A stretch of DNA of 64,000 bases, from assembly GCF_000439375.1 (NCBI RefSeq), contig NZ_ATMI01000035.1, positions 96,499-160,498 on the forward strand. The letters are read 5' to 3'. The translations under genes were made by a program, and so were the position numbers. The first letter of the stretch is position 1; each line of letters opens with the position of its first letter. Shown here one piece after another: positions 54,862 to 63,125 of the stretch. Source of the DNA: Tatumella saanichensis. Lineage in GTDB: Bacteria > Pseudomonadota > Gammaproteobacteria > Enterobacterales > Enterobacteriaceae. The notes beneath the pieces were generated by a model. That model searched no databases, was not told the DNA's origin, and saw nothing but the letters and a program-made list of their open reading frames with translations.

Positions 54862-56631
54862 ATGGCTCAGATAACTAAAAAAGAAGTGGATGTCGTCGTC
54901 TGTGGATTCGGCTGGGCAGGTTCATTAATGAGTATTGAGCTTGCGATGGCGGGACTGCGTGTACATGCCCTGGAAAAGGGTCCAGAGCGTGACTACGAAG
55001 CCTTTGCGTACCCGAAACCGGCGGATGAATATGCCTATGCGGTGCGTAACAAAGTCATGACCACCCCGGCGGATTCCGCCGTCACCGTGCGTTACACCAT
55101 GCAGGACACCGCACTGCCAACCCGTAAGTGGGGGGCTTTTGTGCCTGGCGGCGGTGTCGGCGGGGCCGGAATGCACTGGACCGGTGTCCTGCTGCGTCCG
55201 ACCCCAACGGATATAAAATTAAAGACCTATGCCGATCAGGCTTACAAGCCAGGTGTGTTGCAGGAAGATATGCGGGTCATGGACTTCCCGTTCAGTTGGG
55301 ATGAAATTGAACCCTGGTTTGAAAAGTTTGAGCGTATCTGTGGTCTGTCCGGTGATACCGGCAACTTGCGTGGCGAGATCCAAGCAAAAGGTGACCGCTT
55401 TGAAGGGCCGCGAGCCAATCCGATGCCACTGCCCGCGCTGGAAAATACCCTGAACTGCGACATGTTCAGTGAAGTCACCCAAAAAATGGGGTATCACCCA
55501 TTCACTATCCCATCCGCTGCAGCCTCCCGTGCCTGGACCAACCCTTACGGCAACACGATAGCCCCTTGTAACTATTGTGGCTACTGCTCGAAATATCCGT
55601 GCCTTAATTACTCAAAAGCTTCACCGCAAACTGCTGTCCTCGACTCGCTGAAACGCATGGAGAACTTCTCCTATGAGGTCAATGCGGAAGTGCTGCGGGT
55701 GGTGTTGCATGATGATAAGAAAACCGCCAAAGGGGTGATCTACATCGATGAGCAGGGCAATGAGTGTTTCCAACCGGCGAAGATCGTGGTGCTCAGTAGC
55801 TTCCAATATTACAACGTGCGTCTGATGCTGTTATCCGGTATCGGCCAGCCCTACAACCCGATTACCGAAGAAGGGGTTGTGGGCCGTAACTACGCTTTCC
55901 TGAGTAATGGTGCCGCCACCCTGTTCTTTAAAGACAAGAACTTTAACCCGTTTGTCAGCTCCGGCCCGACCGGTACCCAGTTTAATGATATTTCACCGGG
56001 TAACTTCGACGGTCCGGGCTTGGGCTTTATCGGTGGGGCCAAAGTACAGAGTGCTCAATCCACCGGTACGCCGATCAGTACTGCACTCCCACCGGGGACC
56101 CCTGCTTGGGGAGCTGGCTGGAAACAAGGACTGGAAGAGTGGTACGGCCATTCGATGAAAGTCGGCATTACCACTTCCTGCATGTCCTACCGTGATGTGT
56201 ATCTGGACCTTGACCCAACCTATAAAGATCACCACGGCCAGCCATTACTGCGCATGACCTTTAACTGGAAGCGTAACGAACTGCTGCTGCAACAGCATCT
56301 GAAAGGGGTGGTGGGGGACATTGTGAAAGAACTGAACCCAGATAGCTACAGCATGAGCTTCTTGCCAATGGGTGCGGACTTTGACCTGACTAAATATGTC
56401 TCTACCCATAACGTCGGCGGTGCGGTGATGGGAGACAACCCGAAAACCTCGGCCTTGAACCGTTATCTGCAAAGCTGGGATGTTCATAACGTCTTTGTGC
56501 CCGGAGGTAATGCGTTCCCGCAGAATTTCCAGTCGAACCCGACCAATACCATCGGTGCGATCACACTGATGGCTGCCAATGCGATCAAAGAACAGTATCT
56601 GAAAAATCCCGGCCCACTGGTACAGGTGTAA
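54862..56631 (+). CDS. GMC-family FAD dehydrogenase large subunit (gluconate / 2-ketogluconate / sugar dehydrogenase type)
   Basis: 589 residues. Rossmann FAD motif VVCGFGWAGS at residues 12-21; FAD-attachment region GAFVPGGGVGGAGMHWTG; a cysteine group C236, C239, C242 and C247 (CNYCGYCSKYPC), like the Fe-S-binding insertion of bacterial FAD-glucose dehydrogenases; and GMC C-terminal FQSNPTNTIGAITLMAANAI with a His in STHNVGG. It oxidises a sugar or sugar acid in the periplasm. No signal peptide: exported with the small subunit. The exact substrate cannot be read from sequence. Confidence 0.92.
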   Translation: MAQITKKEVDVVVCGFGWAGSLMSIELAMAGLRVHALEKGPERDYEAFAYPKPADEYAYAVRNKVMTTPADSAVTVRYTMQDTALPTRKWGAFVPGGGVGGAGMHWTGVLLRPTPTDIKLKTYADQAYKPGVLQEDMRVMDFPFSWDEIEPWFEKFERICGLSGDTGNLRGEIQAKGDRFEGPRANPMPLPALENTLNCDMFSEVTQKMGYHPFTIPSAAASRAWTNPYGNTIAPCNYCGYCSKYPCLNYSKASPQTAVLDSLKRMENFSYEVNAEVLRVVLHDDKKTAKGVIYIDEQGNECFQPAKIVVLSSFQYYNVRLMLLSGIGQPYNPITEEGVVGRNYAFLSNGAATLFFKDKNFNPFVSSGPTGTQFNDISPGNFDGPGLGFIGGAKVQSAQSTGTPISTALPPGTPAWGAGWKQGLEEWYGHSMKVGITTSCMSYRDVYLDLDPTYKDHHGQPLLRMTFNWKRNELLLQQHLKGVVGDIVKELNPDSYSMSFLPMGADFDLTKYVSTHNVGGAVMGDNPKTSALNRYLQSWDVHNVFVPGGNAFPQNFQSNPTNTIGAITLMAANAIKEQYLKNPGPLVQV

Positions 56632-56635
56632 GTGA

Positions 56636-57913
56636 ATGATAAAAATGACCTTTAAACGCCTTCTGTTGGCGAACGGTATTTTTCTGGCCCTCGGGCTGGC
56701 CTCTCAGGCGCAGGCGGCGGACAACAATCAGGATCAACTGATCAAACAGGGTGCCTATCTGGCGCGGATGGGCGATTGTACCGCCTGTCATACCTCGCAA
56801 GGTCACCCTGACTTTGCTGGCGGGCTGGCGATTAAGTCCGACCTGGGCACCATCTATTCCACCAATATCACCCCCGACAAACAGAAGGGTATCGGTAATT
56901 ATACCGAGCAGCAGTTTGCCGATGCGGTGCGCAAAGGGGTCAAGCCAGATGGCAGTTACCTCTATCCGGCCATGCCCTATCCGGACTACGCGCAGATCAG
57001 TGATGCGGACATCCATGCCCTGTATACCTACTTTATGCAGGGTGTCCCGGCCAGTCAGTATCAGCCACCGGCCACTGACCTGAGCTTCCCGTTCAGCCAA
57101 CGCTGGGGCATGCGCTTCTGGAATATGGTGTTTACCTCGGATAAACCTTTCCAGCCGATCGGTGGGGCCTCTGAGCAGGTCAATCGCGGTGCCTATATTG
57201 TGGAGTCCCTTGGCCATTGTAGCAGTTGTCATACGCCGCGTGGTTTTGCCATGAATGAGAAAGCCCTCAACAGTAGCAGCAGCGATTTCTTGGCTGGGGG
57301 GGCGCTAAATGGTTGGGATGTACCATCGTTACGAGGTATTGCCCGCTGGAGCCCGCAGGAGATTGTCGATTATCTGCAGACCGGCCGTAACGATAAAGCC
57401 GGGGTTGCGGGTGAGATGACCTCGGTGGTCGAACACAGTACCTCCTATATGACCGACAGTGATCTGCAGGCGGTAGCGGCCTATCTGAAGTTCCTCGGGG
57501 GCAATCCGCCACTGCAGGCCTATGATCAGCAGAAAAACCAAGCCACCACCGATAAACTGACAGCGGCGACCAACCTCACTCAGGGCGAAACCCTCTACCT
57601 AAATAACTGTGATGCGTGTCACTTTGCAAACGGATTGGGCGCGCCACGGGCGTTCCCGCAGCTTGATCAGGCATCGATTGTGAATGCCAAAGATCCTCAA
57701 GGGCTGATCCATATCATCCTGCAGGGGGCGCAGTTACCGTCAACGGCCAAAGCACCATCAAAATTGGCTATGCCGGGTTTTGCCCACCGTCTGTCCGACG
57801 ATGAAGTAGCCAAACTGGCGACCTTCGTCCGTCAGGGCTGGAGTAATAATGCCTCGGCGGTCACCGCCGATCAGGTGAAAAAAGTGCGCGACAGTCTGCC
57901 AAAACAGCAGTAA
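56636..57913 (+). CDS. Triheme cytochrome c subunit of the GMC dehydrogenase
   Basis: 425 residues with a Sec signal peptide (ILFLAL-type core ending QAQA-AD). Three CxxCH haem sites: CTACH at 48-52, CSSCH at 195-199 and CDACH at 325-329. It accepts electrons from the flavoprotein and passes them to ubiquinone or an oxidase, as in acetic-acid bacteria and 2-ketogluconate-producing Erwiniaceae. There is no clear C-terminal membrane anchor. Five bases separate it from the large-subunit gene. Confidence 0.93.
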   Translation: MIKMTFKRLLLANGIFLALGLASQAQAADNNQDQLIKQGAYLARMGDCTACHTSQGHPDFAGGLAIKSDLGTIYSTNITPDKQKGIGNYTEQQFADAVRKGVKPDGSYLYPAMPYPDYAQISDADIHALYTYFMQGVPASQYQPPATDLSFPFSQRWGMRFWNMVFTSDKPFQPIGGASEQVNRGAYIVESLGHCSSCHTPRGFAMNEKALNSSSSDFLAGGALNGWDVPSLRGIARWSPQEIVDYLQTGRNDKAGVAGEMTSVVEHSTSYMTDSDLQAVAAYLKFLGGNPPLQAYDQQKNQATTDKLTAATNLTQGETLYLNNCDACHFANGLGAPRAFPQLDQASIVNAKDPQGLIHIILQGAQLPSTAKAPSKLAMPGFAHRLSDDEVAKLATFVRQGWSNNASAVTADQVKKVRDSLPKQQ

Positions 57914-57930
57914 GTCTGCGGCTATCTGTC

Positions 57931-57960
57931 AAAAAACCGGGGGAGTCCCCGGTTTTTTTA
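57931..57960 (+). terminator. Terminator after the GMC dehydrogenase operon
   Basis: AAAAAACCGGGG, loop GAGT, CCCCGGTTTTTTT; symmetric, also usable by marC on the other strand. Confidence 0.93.
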
Positions 57961-57979
57961 GGCCTTGCGGCAGGGAGAA

Positions 57980-58654
57980 TTACTTTAGATGGGTGACCAC
58001 ATCCACCACACCATTAATCACAAACTGCACGCCCATACACACCAGCAAAAAGCCCATCAGCCGGGAAATCGCTTCGATGCCGCCTTTGCCCACCAAACGC
58101 ATAATGGCCCCTGAACTGCGCAGACAAATCCACAGCAGCAGTGACACTAGGATAAAGGTCGCCACCGGCGCGATATGGATCACCCAGGCCGGGAAATCGC
58201 CGTTTTTAATGGTCGAGGCACTGCTGATAATCATCGCGATAGTCCCCGGCCCAGCGGTACCGGGCATGGCCAGCGGCACAAAGGCAATATTGACCTTGGT
58301 TTCGGGGGAGGGCGCATGATCGATTTCGTCCTTTTTATGCTGCACCTCCGGCGTGTTGTGCATCTTCTGCGCCGGAAACAGCATACTAAAGCCGATAAAG
58401 GTCACGATCAGCCCGCCGGCGATCCGCAGCCCGGGGATCGAGATACCGAAGGTATTCAGCACCGCGTTACCGGCATACCAGGCGACCGCCATAATCAGGA
58501 ACACATAGACCGATGCCTGAAATGCCTGACGATTACGCTCGGCGAAATTCATTTCCCCAGACAAACCCAAAAACAGCGCCACGCTGGTCAGGGGGTTTGC
58601 CAGCGGCAGTAACACCACCAGACCTAGGCCGATTGCTTTGATTAATTCCTGCAT
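57980..58654 (-). CDS. marC: MarC-family inner-membrane protein
   Basis: 224 residues from ATG 58654 ([12 protein letters not shown]) with GAGGAC upstream; E. coli MarC is 221. Six membrane helices with [37 protein letters not shown] and [30 protein letters not shown] conserved. The role is unknown; despite the name it is not an antibiotic-resistance determinant. The marRAB genes are not adjacent here. Confidence 0.93.
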   Translation of the reverse strand: MQELIKAIGLGLVVLLPLANPLTSVALFLGLSGEMNFAERNRQAFQASVYVFLIMAVAWYAGNAVLNTFGISIPGLRIAGGLIVTFIGFSMLFPAQKMHNTPEVQHKKDEIDHAPSPETKVNIAFVPLAMPGTAGPGTIAMIISSASTIKNGDFPAWVIHIAPVATFILVSLLLWICLRSSGAIMRLVGKGGIEAISRLMGFLLVCMGVQFVINGVVDVVTHLK

Positions 58655-59069
58655 AATGTCCTCTGTTGTTTGATTACCCCGTTGAGCGATCACAACGGCG
58701 GAAATCAATGAGTTACTGCCTGTAGAGACATAATGCAGCCAGTGACCGCCAATGTCACCTAATCGTACTACTGTGATTGATTAAATCGCGTGCGGTATAG
58801 CGTTCAGGACAGAGCGCGACGAACGCCTACTTCCCCTATTGAGAGGGGGAAGTAGGGAACTGCTGTGACTGTTGGACGACAGGTCGAAAAAGGGAAGCAA
58901 AGTATGTTGCCGTTATCTCGACCAACAGCACCGTCAGGGTATCGTGGACCAAGCAAGCGCCACTGCTATTGTTGGCTGAGGTCTCCCCGTCGGGCGGAAA
59001 AGCTCTTTGTTGCAGGTTAACTCACAGAACAAAATCAACGAGATACGGAATACACCTGCGAACGGTTGT
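58655..59069. other. Gene-free region between marC and the TetR gene, with one strong hairpin
   Basis: 415 bases with no credible gene. CCTACTTCCCC (58826-58836) pairs perfectly with GGGGAAGTAGG (58846-58856) across nine bases, without a T-run, so it is not a normal terminator. Its role is unknown; a processed 3' end or small RNA stem are options. Confidence 0.5.
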
Positions 59070-59681
59070 CTACTGGGGGGACGGGAGAGTTGTAGACGGT
59101 ATGGCGTCGAGTGCCACTGCGACGGTCTCTTGCAACTCCTTCAGGCTGTACCCGTCACGTGCCTGGATAGCCATCCCTTGCATCACCGCGGTAATAAAAC
59201 GAGACAGACGCTCAGCCTGCGGTTCTGTGACCCAATTCATCAGTTTCTTCGCGAGTAAGATGCGGAAAGCGGTACGACGCTGGGCTAATTCTTGTACCAA
59301 ATCAGCATGATCGGGATGACTGCCGATCATGCCAGTATTGAGCATGCAACCCATCTCACCTTTCGGGTCCAGCAGCCCTTGCGCTGTGCCGTCGAGTAGG
59401 AGAAATACCCCTTGATGAAGCGATGTTGCGGCATCCATGAAGGACAGATCCGAAGCCCCCCTGATTTCCGCATAATGGTTCAGCGCCTCGCGATAAAGCT
59501 CTGCCTTATTGCCAAACGCAGCGTACAGACTAGGGGCGGCGACACCAATCGCGGTAGTGAGGTGCTGGAAGGATACACCGTCATAACCGTGCCGCCAGAA
59601 TAAGCGCATAGCAGTGTCCAGCGCGGCATCTCTATCGAAGCCACGTGGTCTGCCGCTTTGTTTTTTTGGGAAGGTTTTCAT
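59070..59681 (-). CDS. TetR-family repressor
   Basis: 203 residues from ATG 59681 (MKTFPKKQSGRPRGFD). The N-terminal HTH is clear: ALDTAMRLFWRHGYDGVSFQHLTTAIGVAAPSLYAAFGNKAELY. The C-terminal ligand domain is of the TetR_C type seen in AcrR/NemR-like regulators. It is divergent from an SDR oxidoreductase, over a long palindrome that is its probable operator. Confidence 0.9.
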   Translation of the reverse strand: MKTFPKKQSGRPRGFDRDAALDTAMRLFWRHGYDGVSFQHLTTAIGVAAPSLYAAFGNKAELYREALNHYAEIRGASDLSFMDAATSLHQGVFLLLDGTAQGLLDPKGEMGCMLNTGMIGSHPDHADLVQELAQRRTAFRILLAKKLMNWVTEPQAERLSRFITAVMQGMAIQARDGYSLKELQETVAVALDAIPSTTLPSPQ

Positions 59682-59717
59682 AACGGCTATTAAACAATAG
59701 TTTGACAATCTCAATCA

Positions 59718-59757
59718 ACCTCCACATTATTTAATGACTATTAAATAATGTGGAGGT
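59718..59757. promoter_or_regulatory. Perfect 18-bp-arm palindrome: TetR operator overlapping the SDR ribosome site
   Basis: Left arm 59718-59735 (ACCTCCACATTATTTAAT) is the exact reverse complement of 59740-59757 (ATTAAATAATGTGGAGGT), spacer GACT. It fills the TetR-SDR gap, and the right arm includes the GGAGG ribosome site of the SDR gene. A related CTATTAAACAATAG lies at about 59687-59700. Confidence 0.75.
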
Positions 59758-59762
59758 GTTTT

Positions 59763-60560
59763 ATGTCATCCGTCAATTCCGTTGCCGTCATTACCGGTGC
59801 ATCATCTGGCATCGGTGCCGTGTACGCCGACAGACTCGCGGCGCGAGGCTATGACCTTATCCTGGTCGCCCGACGGGGTGATCGCCTGAGTAATCTTGCA
59901 GACACCTTATCGGGTCAGTATCGGATCACGGCTCAAGTCGTCGCAGCCGATTTGACGACTGAGCCTGGTCTGGCGCAGGTCGAGAAAATTCTACGTTCAG
60001 ACGAACGTATAGCGCTGCTGGTGAACAATGCCGGTAACGGTAAGCTGAGCAGTACTGCTGACATGTCCGATACCGATACGACGTCGACAATTGCCCTCAA
60101 TATAGTGGCACCTACGCGACTGGCACGCGCTGTTCTACCGGCCTTTTTGCATCGAAATACTGGGGCTATTATTAATATTTCTTCGGTAATGGCGTTCAGT
60201 GCCCTGCCTATCACGACGCTCTACAGTGCCACCAAGAGTTATTTGCTGATGTTCAGCCGTGGGCTACAGAGTGAGTTGGCCGGAACCGGTATCCGAGTAC
60301 AGGCGGTGTTACCTGCAGGTACAGCCACCGAGTTTTACGACCAGGCTGGCATTCCACTTTCGGCATTTGATCCTGCCGCGGTCATGACGACCGAAAACCT
60401 TGTCGATGCTGCTCTGTCCGGTTTCGATGCAGGCGAAACAGTCACGCTTCCATCCGTTCACGATGTTGCTCTCTGGTCTGCTTATGATGAAGCGCAAAAT
60501 GCATTGTTCGGTGCAACCCAAGTAGGTGTTCCGGCCCCGCGCTACGTCAAGGACCAATAA
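59763..60560 (+). CDS. Short-chain dehydrogenase/reductase (SDR)
   Basis: 265 residues from ATG 59763. Classical SDR: cofactor loop TGASSGIG (residues 11-18), VNNAGNG, INISSVMAF with the catalytic Ser region, and YSATK catalytic Tyr/Lys. Arg residues after strand 2 (VARRGDRL) favour NADPH. The substrate is unknown; the TetR partner suggests induction by a toxic or xenobiotic carbonyl. Confidence 0.9.
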   Translation: MSSVNSVAVITGASSGIGAVYADRLAARGYDLILVARRGDRLSNLADTLSGQYRITAQVVAADLTTEPGLAQVEKILRSDERIALLVNNAGNGKLSSTADMSDTDTTSTIALNIVAPTRLARAVLPAFLHRNTGAIINISSVMAFSALPITTLYSATKSYLLMFSRGLQSELAGTGIRVQAVLPAGTATEFYDQAGIPLSAFDPAAVMTTENLVDAALSGFDAGETVTLPSVHDVALWSAYDEAQNALFGATQVGVPAPRYVKDQ

Positions 60561-60894
60561 CAGGCAGGTCCATGAGGCATGGGGCGGGTCATGACCTCTT
60601 GGTACCGTATCTGAGAACGTCTTAAGCGATGTATGGAGAGTTTGTCGGGGTAGGGAAGGGATCAATACCTTCCCTTACTCCATGGGCATCAGCATGATTT
60701 TCTAGCCAAGATGGGGATGAATTGTGAACGGACTTTACGGCACTCAATATGCGTGAAGGTCGAAAAATAGCGATAAAGGCAGGAATAAAAACACATCGCC
60801 CTACGACGAACCGTCGGCTATTTATCATCAGCATTCAGCACTTCTTTTACCGTCATAGAGCAAGATGTGCAGGCGAATGCCTGCACTAAGGGAA
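60561..60894. other. Gene-free region after the SDR gene
   Basis: 334 bases. The open frames here are short, lack ribosome sites and resemble no family. I see no clear terminator for the SDR gene and nothing else recognisable. Confidence 0.5.
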
Positions 60895-61422
60895 TTACAT
60901 ACCGAGGTATTTTTTACCCTGTTCCAGCACCACATTACAGGCTTTGGTTTTCAGCTTGGCGCCGAGAGGGGTCTCACCCAGGGCCTTCAGGTTGATTTTC
61001 TGGTCACTGCCGGTATTCAGCAGTCCTTCAACCCCTTCCAGATAACCACTCTGGCTCTGTTGCTCGCTGCTGCTGGTCAGACCCAGCTTGCTTTTCAGCT
61101 GATCCGTCACAGACGACACATTGTTTTTAACCAGGTTATTTTCAGCACAGTACTGCAGGACCCCAGTGGCATTGCTCATGCTGTTGGAGCTCACTGCTTT
61201 ATTACCACCGTTCAGCAGACCGGTAATAGAAGACAGTGACAAGCCACTGCCGGTACTGGTGCCGGTGCCGGTGCTCTGGCTGCTGGTGGCTGACGAAGAA
61301 TTCATTAAGTCAGATGCTGTGCTGCTCAGCTTATCCTGCCAACTTGCGGCACTGGCGGATGCGCTGACCATGGCGGCAACCAATCCGATTGCCAGTAAAG
61401 GTTTACGTGTCATTTTAGTCAT
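60895..61422 (-). CDS. DUF2501 periplasmic protein (YjjA-like)
   Basis: 175 residues. Signal peptide ending ASASA-AS, then a Ser/Thr/Gly-rich low-complexity linker (SSSATSSQSTGTGTSTGSG) and a conserved C-terminal domain (GVLQYCAENNLVKNN to LGAKLKTKACNVVLEQGKKYLGM) with two Cys. It resembles E. coli YjjA. The function is unknown. The start may be the ATG at 61422 or the next Met three codons on. Confidence 0.82.
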   Translation of the reverse strand: MTKMTRKPLLAIGLVAAMVSASASAASWQDKLSSTASDLMNSSSATSSQSTGTGTSTGSGLSLSSITGLLNGGNKAVSSNSMSNATGVLQYCAENNLVKNNVSSVTDQLKSKLGLTSSSEQQSQSGYLEGVEGLLNTGSDQKINLKALGETPLGAKLKTKACNVVLEQGKKYLGM

Positions 61423-61633
61423 TAAAAACTGCCTCTTTTAGCTCATCTTTTACCACTGACAGAGTTTAGTCCCTAATTGGCAGAGATCAGTTCCTTTTTT
61501 CACAAAATCGCTACCTTGACGCAGAATTTAAGATTCCTCCGCCGCTCAGCAGTGAGTTGCCGATTTATCCGTCAACCAATCGGCAAGGATGGGTGTTTTT
61601 TCGACAGTCAGTGCATTGTGTTACGGATTCACC

Positions 61634-61661
61634 TTGCACCTCGCGGCACTCAAGGTATAAT
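61634..61661 (+). promoter_or_regulatory. Sigma-70 promoter of tRNA-Leu(CAA)
   Basis: TTGCAC, 16-base spacer and perfect TATAAT, 27 bases before the tRNA. Confidence 0.85.
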
Positions 61662-61688
61662 CCCATTGTTTTCCGCATACCCTTCAGT

Positions 61689-61773
61689 GCCGAAGTGGCG
61701 AAATCGGTAGACGCAGTTGATTCAAAATCAACCATCGAAAGATGTGCCGGTTCGAGTCCGGCCTTCGGCACCA
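61689..61773 (+). tRNA. leuX: tRNA-Leu (anticodon CAA)
   Basis: 85 bases with encoded CCA. Acceptor GCCGAAG/CTTCGGC, anticodon loop TTCAAAA on the GTTGA/TCAAC stem, long variable arm and GGTTCGAGTCC T arm. leuX is a frequent integration site for islands in enterobacteria, and the DNA to its right here is accessory in character. Confidence 0.97.
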
Positions 61774-61785
61774 AGTATGCAATCT

Positions 61786-61811
61786 AAGTCGCTCAAAAGC
61801 GGCTTTTTTTG
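61786..61811 (+). terminator. Terminator after tRNA-Leu(CAA)
   Basis: AAGTCGCT, short loop, AGCGGCTT followed by seven T; one G-T pair in the stem. Confidence 0.85.
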
Positions 61812-62181
61812 TGCCTGAGATTTAGTCTCCTCATTAAATAAAGTGACGCGATGTAATGCAGTTCACTCTGCCCATACAAAAGTCTACACATAAGAACTTC
61901 ACGTTATTTCGAGCTCTATTCACAACTATTGCAATCACTCCTTTCAGGAGAGTAATCGAGGGCATCTCACATCGATTGGAAATTCAGCCCCCAACTGAAA
62001 CTCAATTTCCGCCAAATCGTAAACATTCCCGCAACAAGAACCACGCACCGTTCCCTAATCGTACCAATACACAGTTAACACTACTGCCGAATCCTATTTT
62101 TTCCGATACGCTTTGCATCAGTAAGAGAAACGGCGTAGTCTGACACTTAGTGCTATAGTAAAGCTAACAGGATGTCAGCCT
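61812..62181. other. Region between leuX and the toxin-antitoxin pair
   Basis: About 370 bases, A/C-rich on the plus strand. The one open frame (61856-62143) has no ribosome site and no family resemblance, and I do not call it. An extended -10 (TGCTATAGT, 62151-62159) lies 23 bases before the toxin start. No repeat of the tRNA 3' end was found inside the window. Confidence 0.5.
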
Positions 62182-62541
62182 ATGCGCGTATTCAAAACGA
62201 AATGGTTCAGCAAAGCGGCCAAATCTCACGCGATTAAAGACGGTGAGCTATGTTTGGCTATTCAGGCGGTGATACTAGGGAAAGCGGATGACCTCGGTGG
62301 AGGTGTCTATAAGAGACGCCTGAGTCAGAATCGTGACCGAGCCATCGTCTTGGCGAAGGGTGGCAAGCATTGGTTCTATACCTTCCTCTATGCCAAGCAG
62401 GATAGGGCAAACATCAATCATAGCGAACTGGCCGGGTTTCGTGAACTGGCTAAACACTATGCAGCCCTAACTAATGAAATGATGATGGCATTGATTAAAA
62501 ATCGTGAGTTGGTGGAGATTTGTCATGACGGCAAAGAGTAA
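62182..62541 (+). CDS. RelE/HigB-family toxin
   Basis: 119 residues of the RelE-like mRNA-interferase fold: FKTKWFSKAAKSHAIKDGELCLAI, GGGVYKRRLSQNRDRAIVLAKGGKHWFYTFLYAKQDRANI, with basic active-site candidates in YKRR and the FLYAKQDR strand. It belongs to the phage-type RelE-like family rather than classical RelE. It is followed by an overlapping HTH antitoxin, the toxin-first order of HigBA. Confidence 0.88.
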   Translation: MRVFKTKWFSKAAKSHAIKDGELCLAIQAVILGKADDLGGGVYKRRLSQNRDRAIVLAKGGKHWFYTFLYAKQDRANINHSELAGFRELAKHYAALTNEMMMALIKNRELVEICHDGKE

Positions 62542-62848
62542 ATATAACAGTCCAGCACTGGAGGCCATCCACAGCGCGGCTTCTGGATTATTCAGCGTTG
62601 ATGCCATTTCCCAAGAAACGATGCGCAATTTTGATGAGGCCTGCTTGAGCCCTGTAGACGATCTGCAACCCGTTGAGATTAAGGCACTACGCGAGAAATT
62701 GCACGTTAGTCAGCCGGTTTTTGCCCGCTATCTGAATACCAGCGTCTCAACTGTACAGAAATGGGAAAGTGGTGCAAAACGTCCAAGCGGATTATCACTG
62801 AAATTGCTTACTGTGGTGCAAAAGTATGGTCTTAAGGTGTTGGTGTGA
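62525..62848 (+). CDS. HigA/NadS-type XRE antitoxin
   Basis: 107 residues from ATG 62525, with GGTGGAG upstream, overlapping the toxin by 17 bases. C-terminal XRE helix-turn-helix: VEIKALREKLHVSQPVFARYLNTSVSTVQKWESGAKRPSG. It neutralises the toxin and represses the pair's promoter by analogy with HigA. Confidence 0.88.
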   Translation: MTAKSKYNSPALEAIHSAASGLFSVDAISQETMRNFDEACLSPVDDLQPVEIKALREKLHVSQPVFARYLNTSVSTVQKWESGAKRPSGLSLKLLTVVQKYGLKVLV

Positions 62849-63064
62849 TTTAGTGCAGTGGCTTAGCTATTTTATACGATAATTTTCGACCTAATTTGAT
62901 GAGACACTGAGTACCAAAAGCGGAAATGTTTTCTGATGGCTAGCTTCTGACATATTTAGATAGTGACCAAATGCATATCATTTCTCAGACATGCCAACTC
63001 ATAGTTTAACAAGGCGAGATATATACTGGATGAAGGAACGGATCAATGGCCAGGGGGTTATTGG

Positions 63065-63097
63065 TAAAAAAAGAGCATTTCTTTTTAGAAATGCTCT
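63065..63097 (-). terminator. Terminator after the vWA-like gene
   Basis: AGAGCATTTCT, TTTT loop, AGAAATGCTCT: a perfect 11-bp stem. On the minus strand it is followed by TTTTTTT (plus-strand A-run 63065-63071). Confidence 0.88.
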
Positions 63098-63125
63098 GCA
63101 GGTATGGCTATACGGGAGTTACTGA

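Noticed and set aside
60622..60834. 70-codon frame after the SDR gene
   Set aside because: No ribosome site and no recognisable domain; the region looks non-coding on both strands.
61856..62143. 95-codon open frame between leuX and the toxin gene
   Set aside because: No ribosome-binding site, odd composition (Asn/Thr/Pro-rich from A/C-rich DNA) and no family resemblance.
62147..62167. Possible TTAG...CTAA operator over the toxin-antitoxin promoter
   Set aside because: Only the four end bases of each arm pair, too weak to call an operator.
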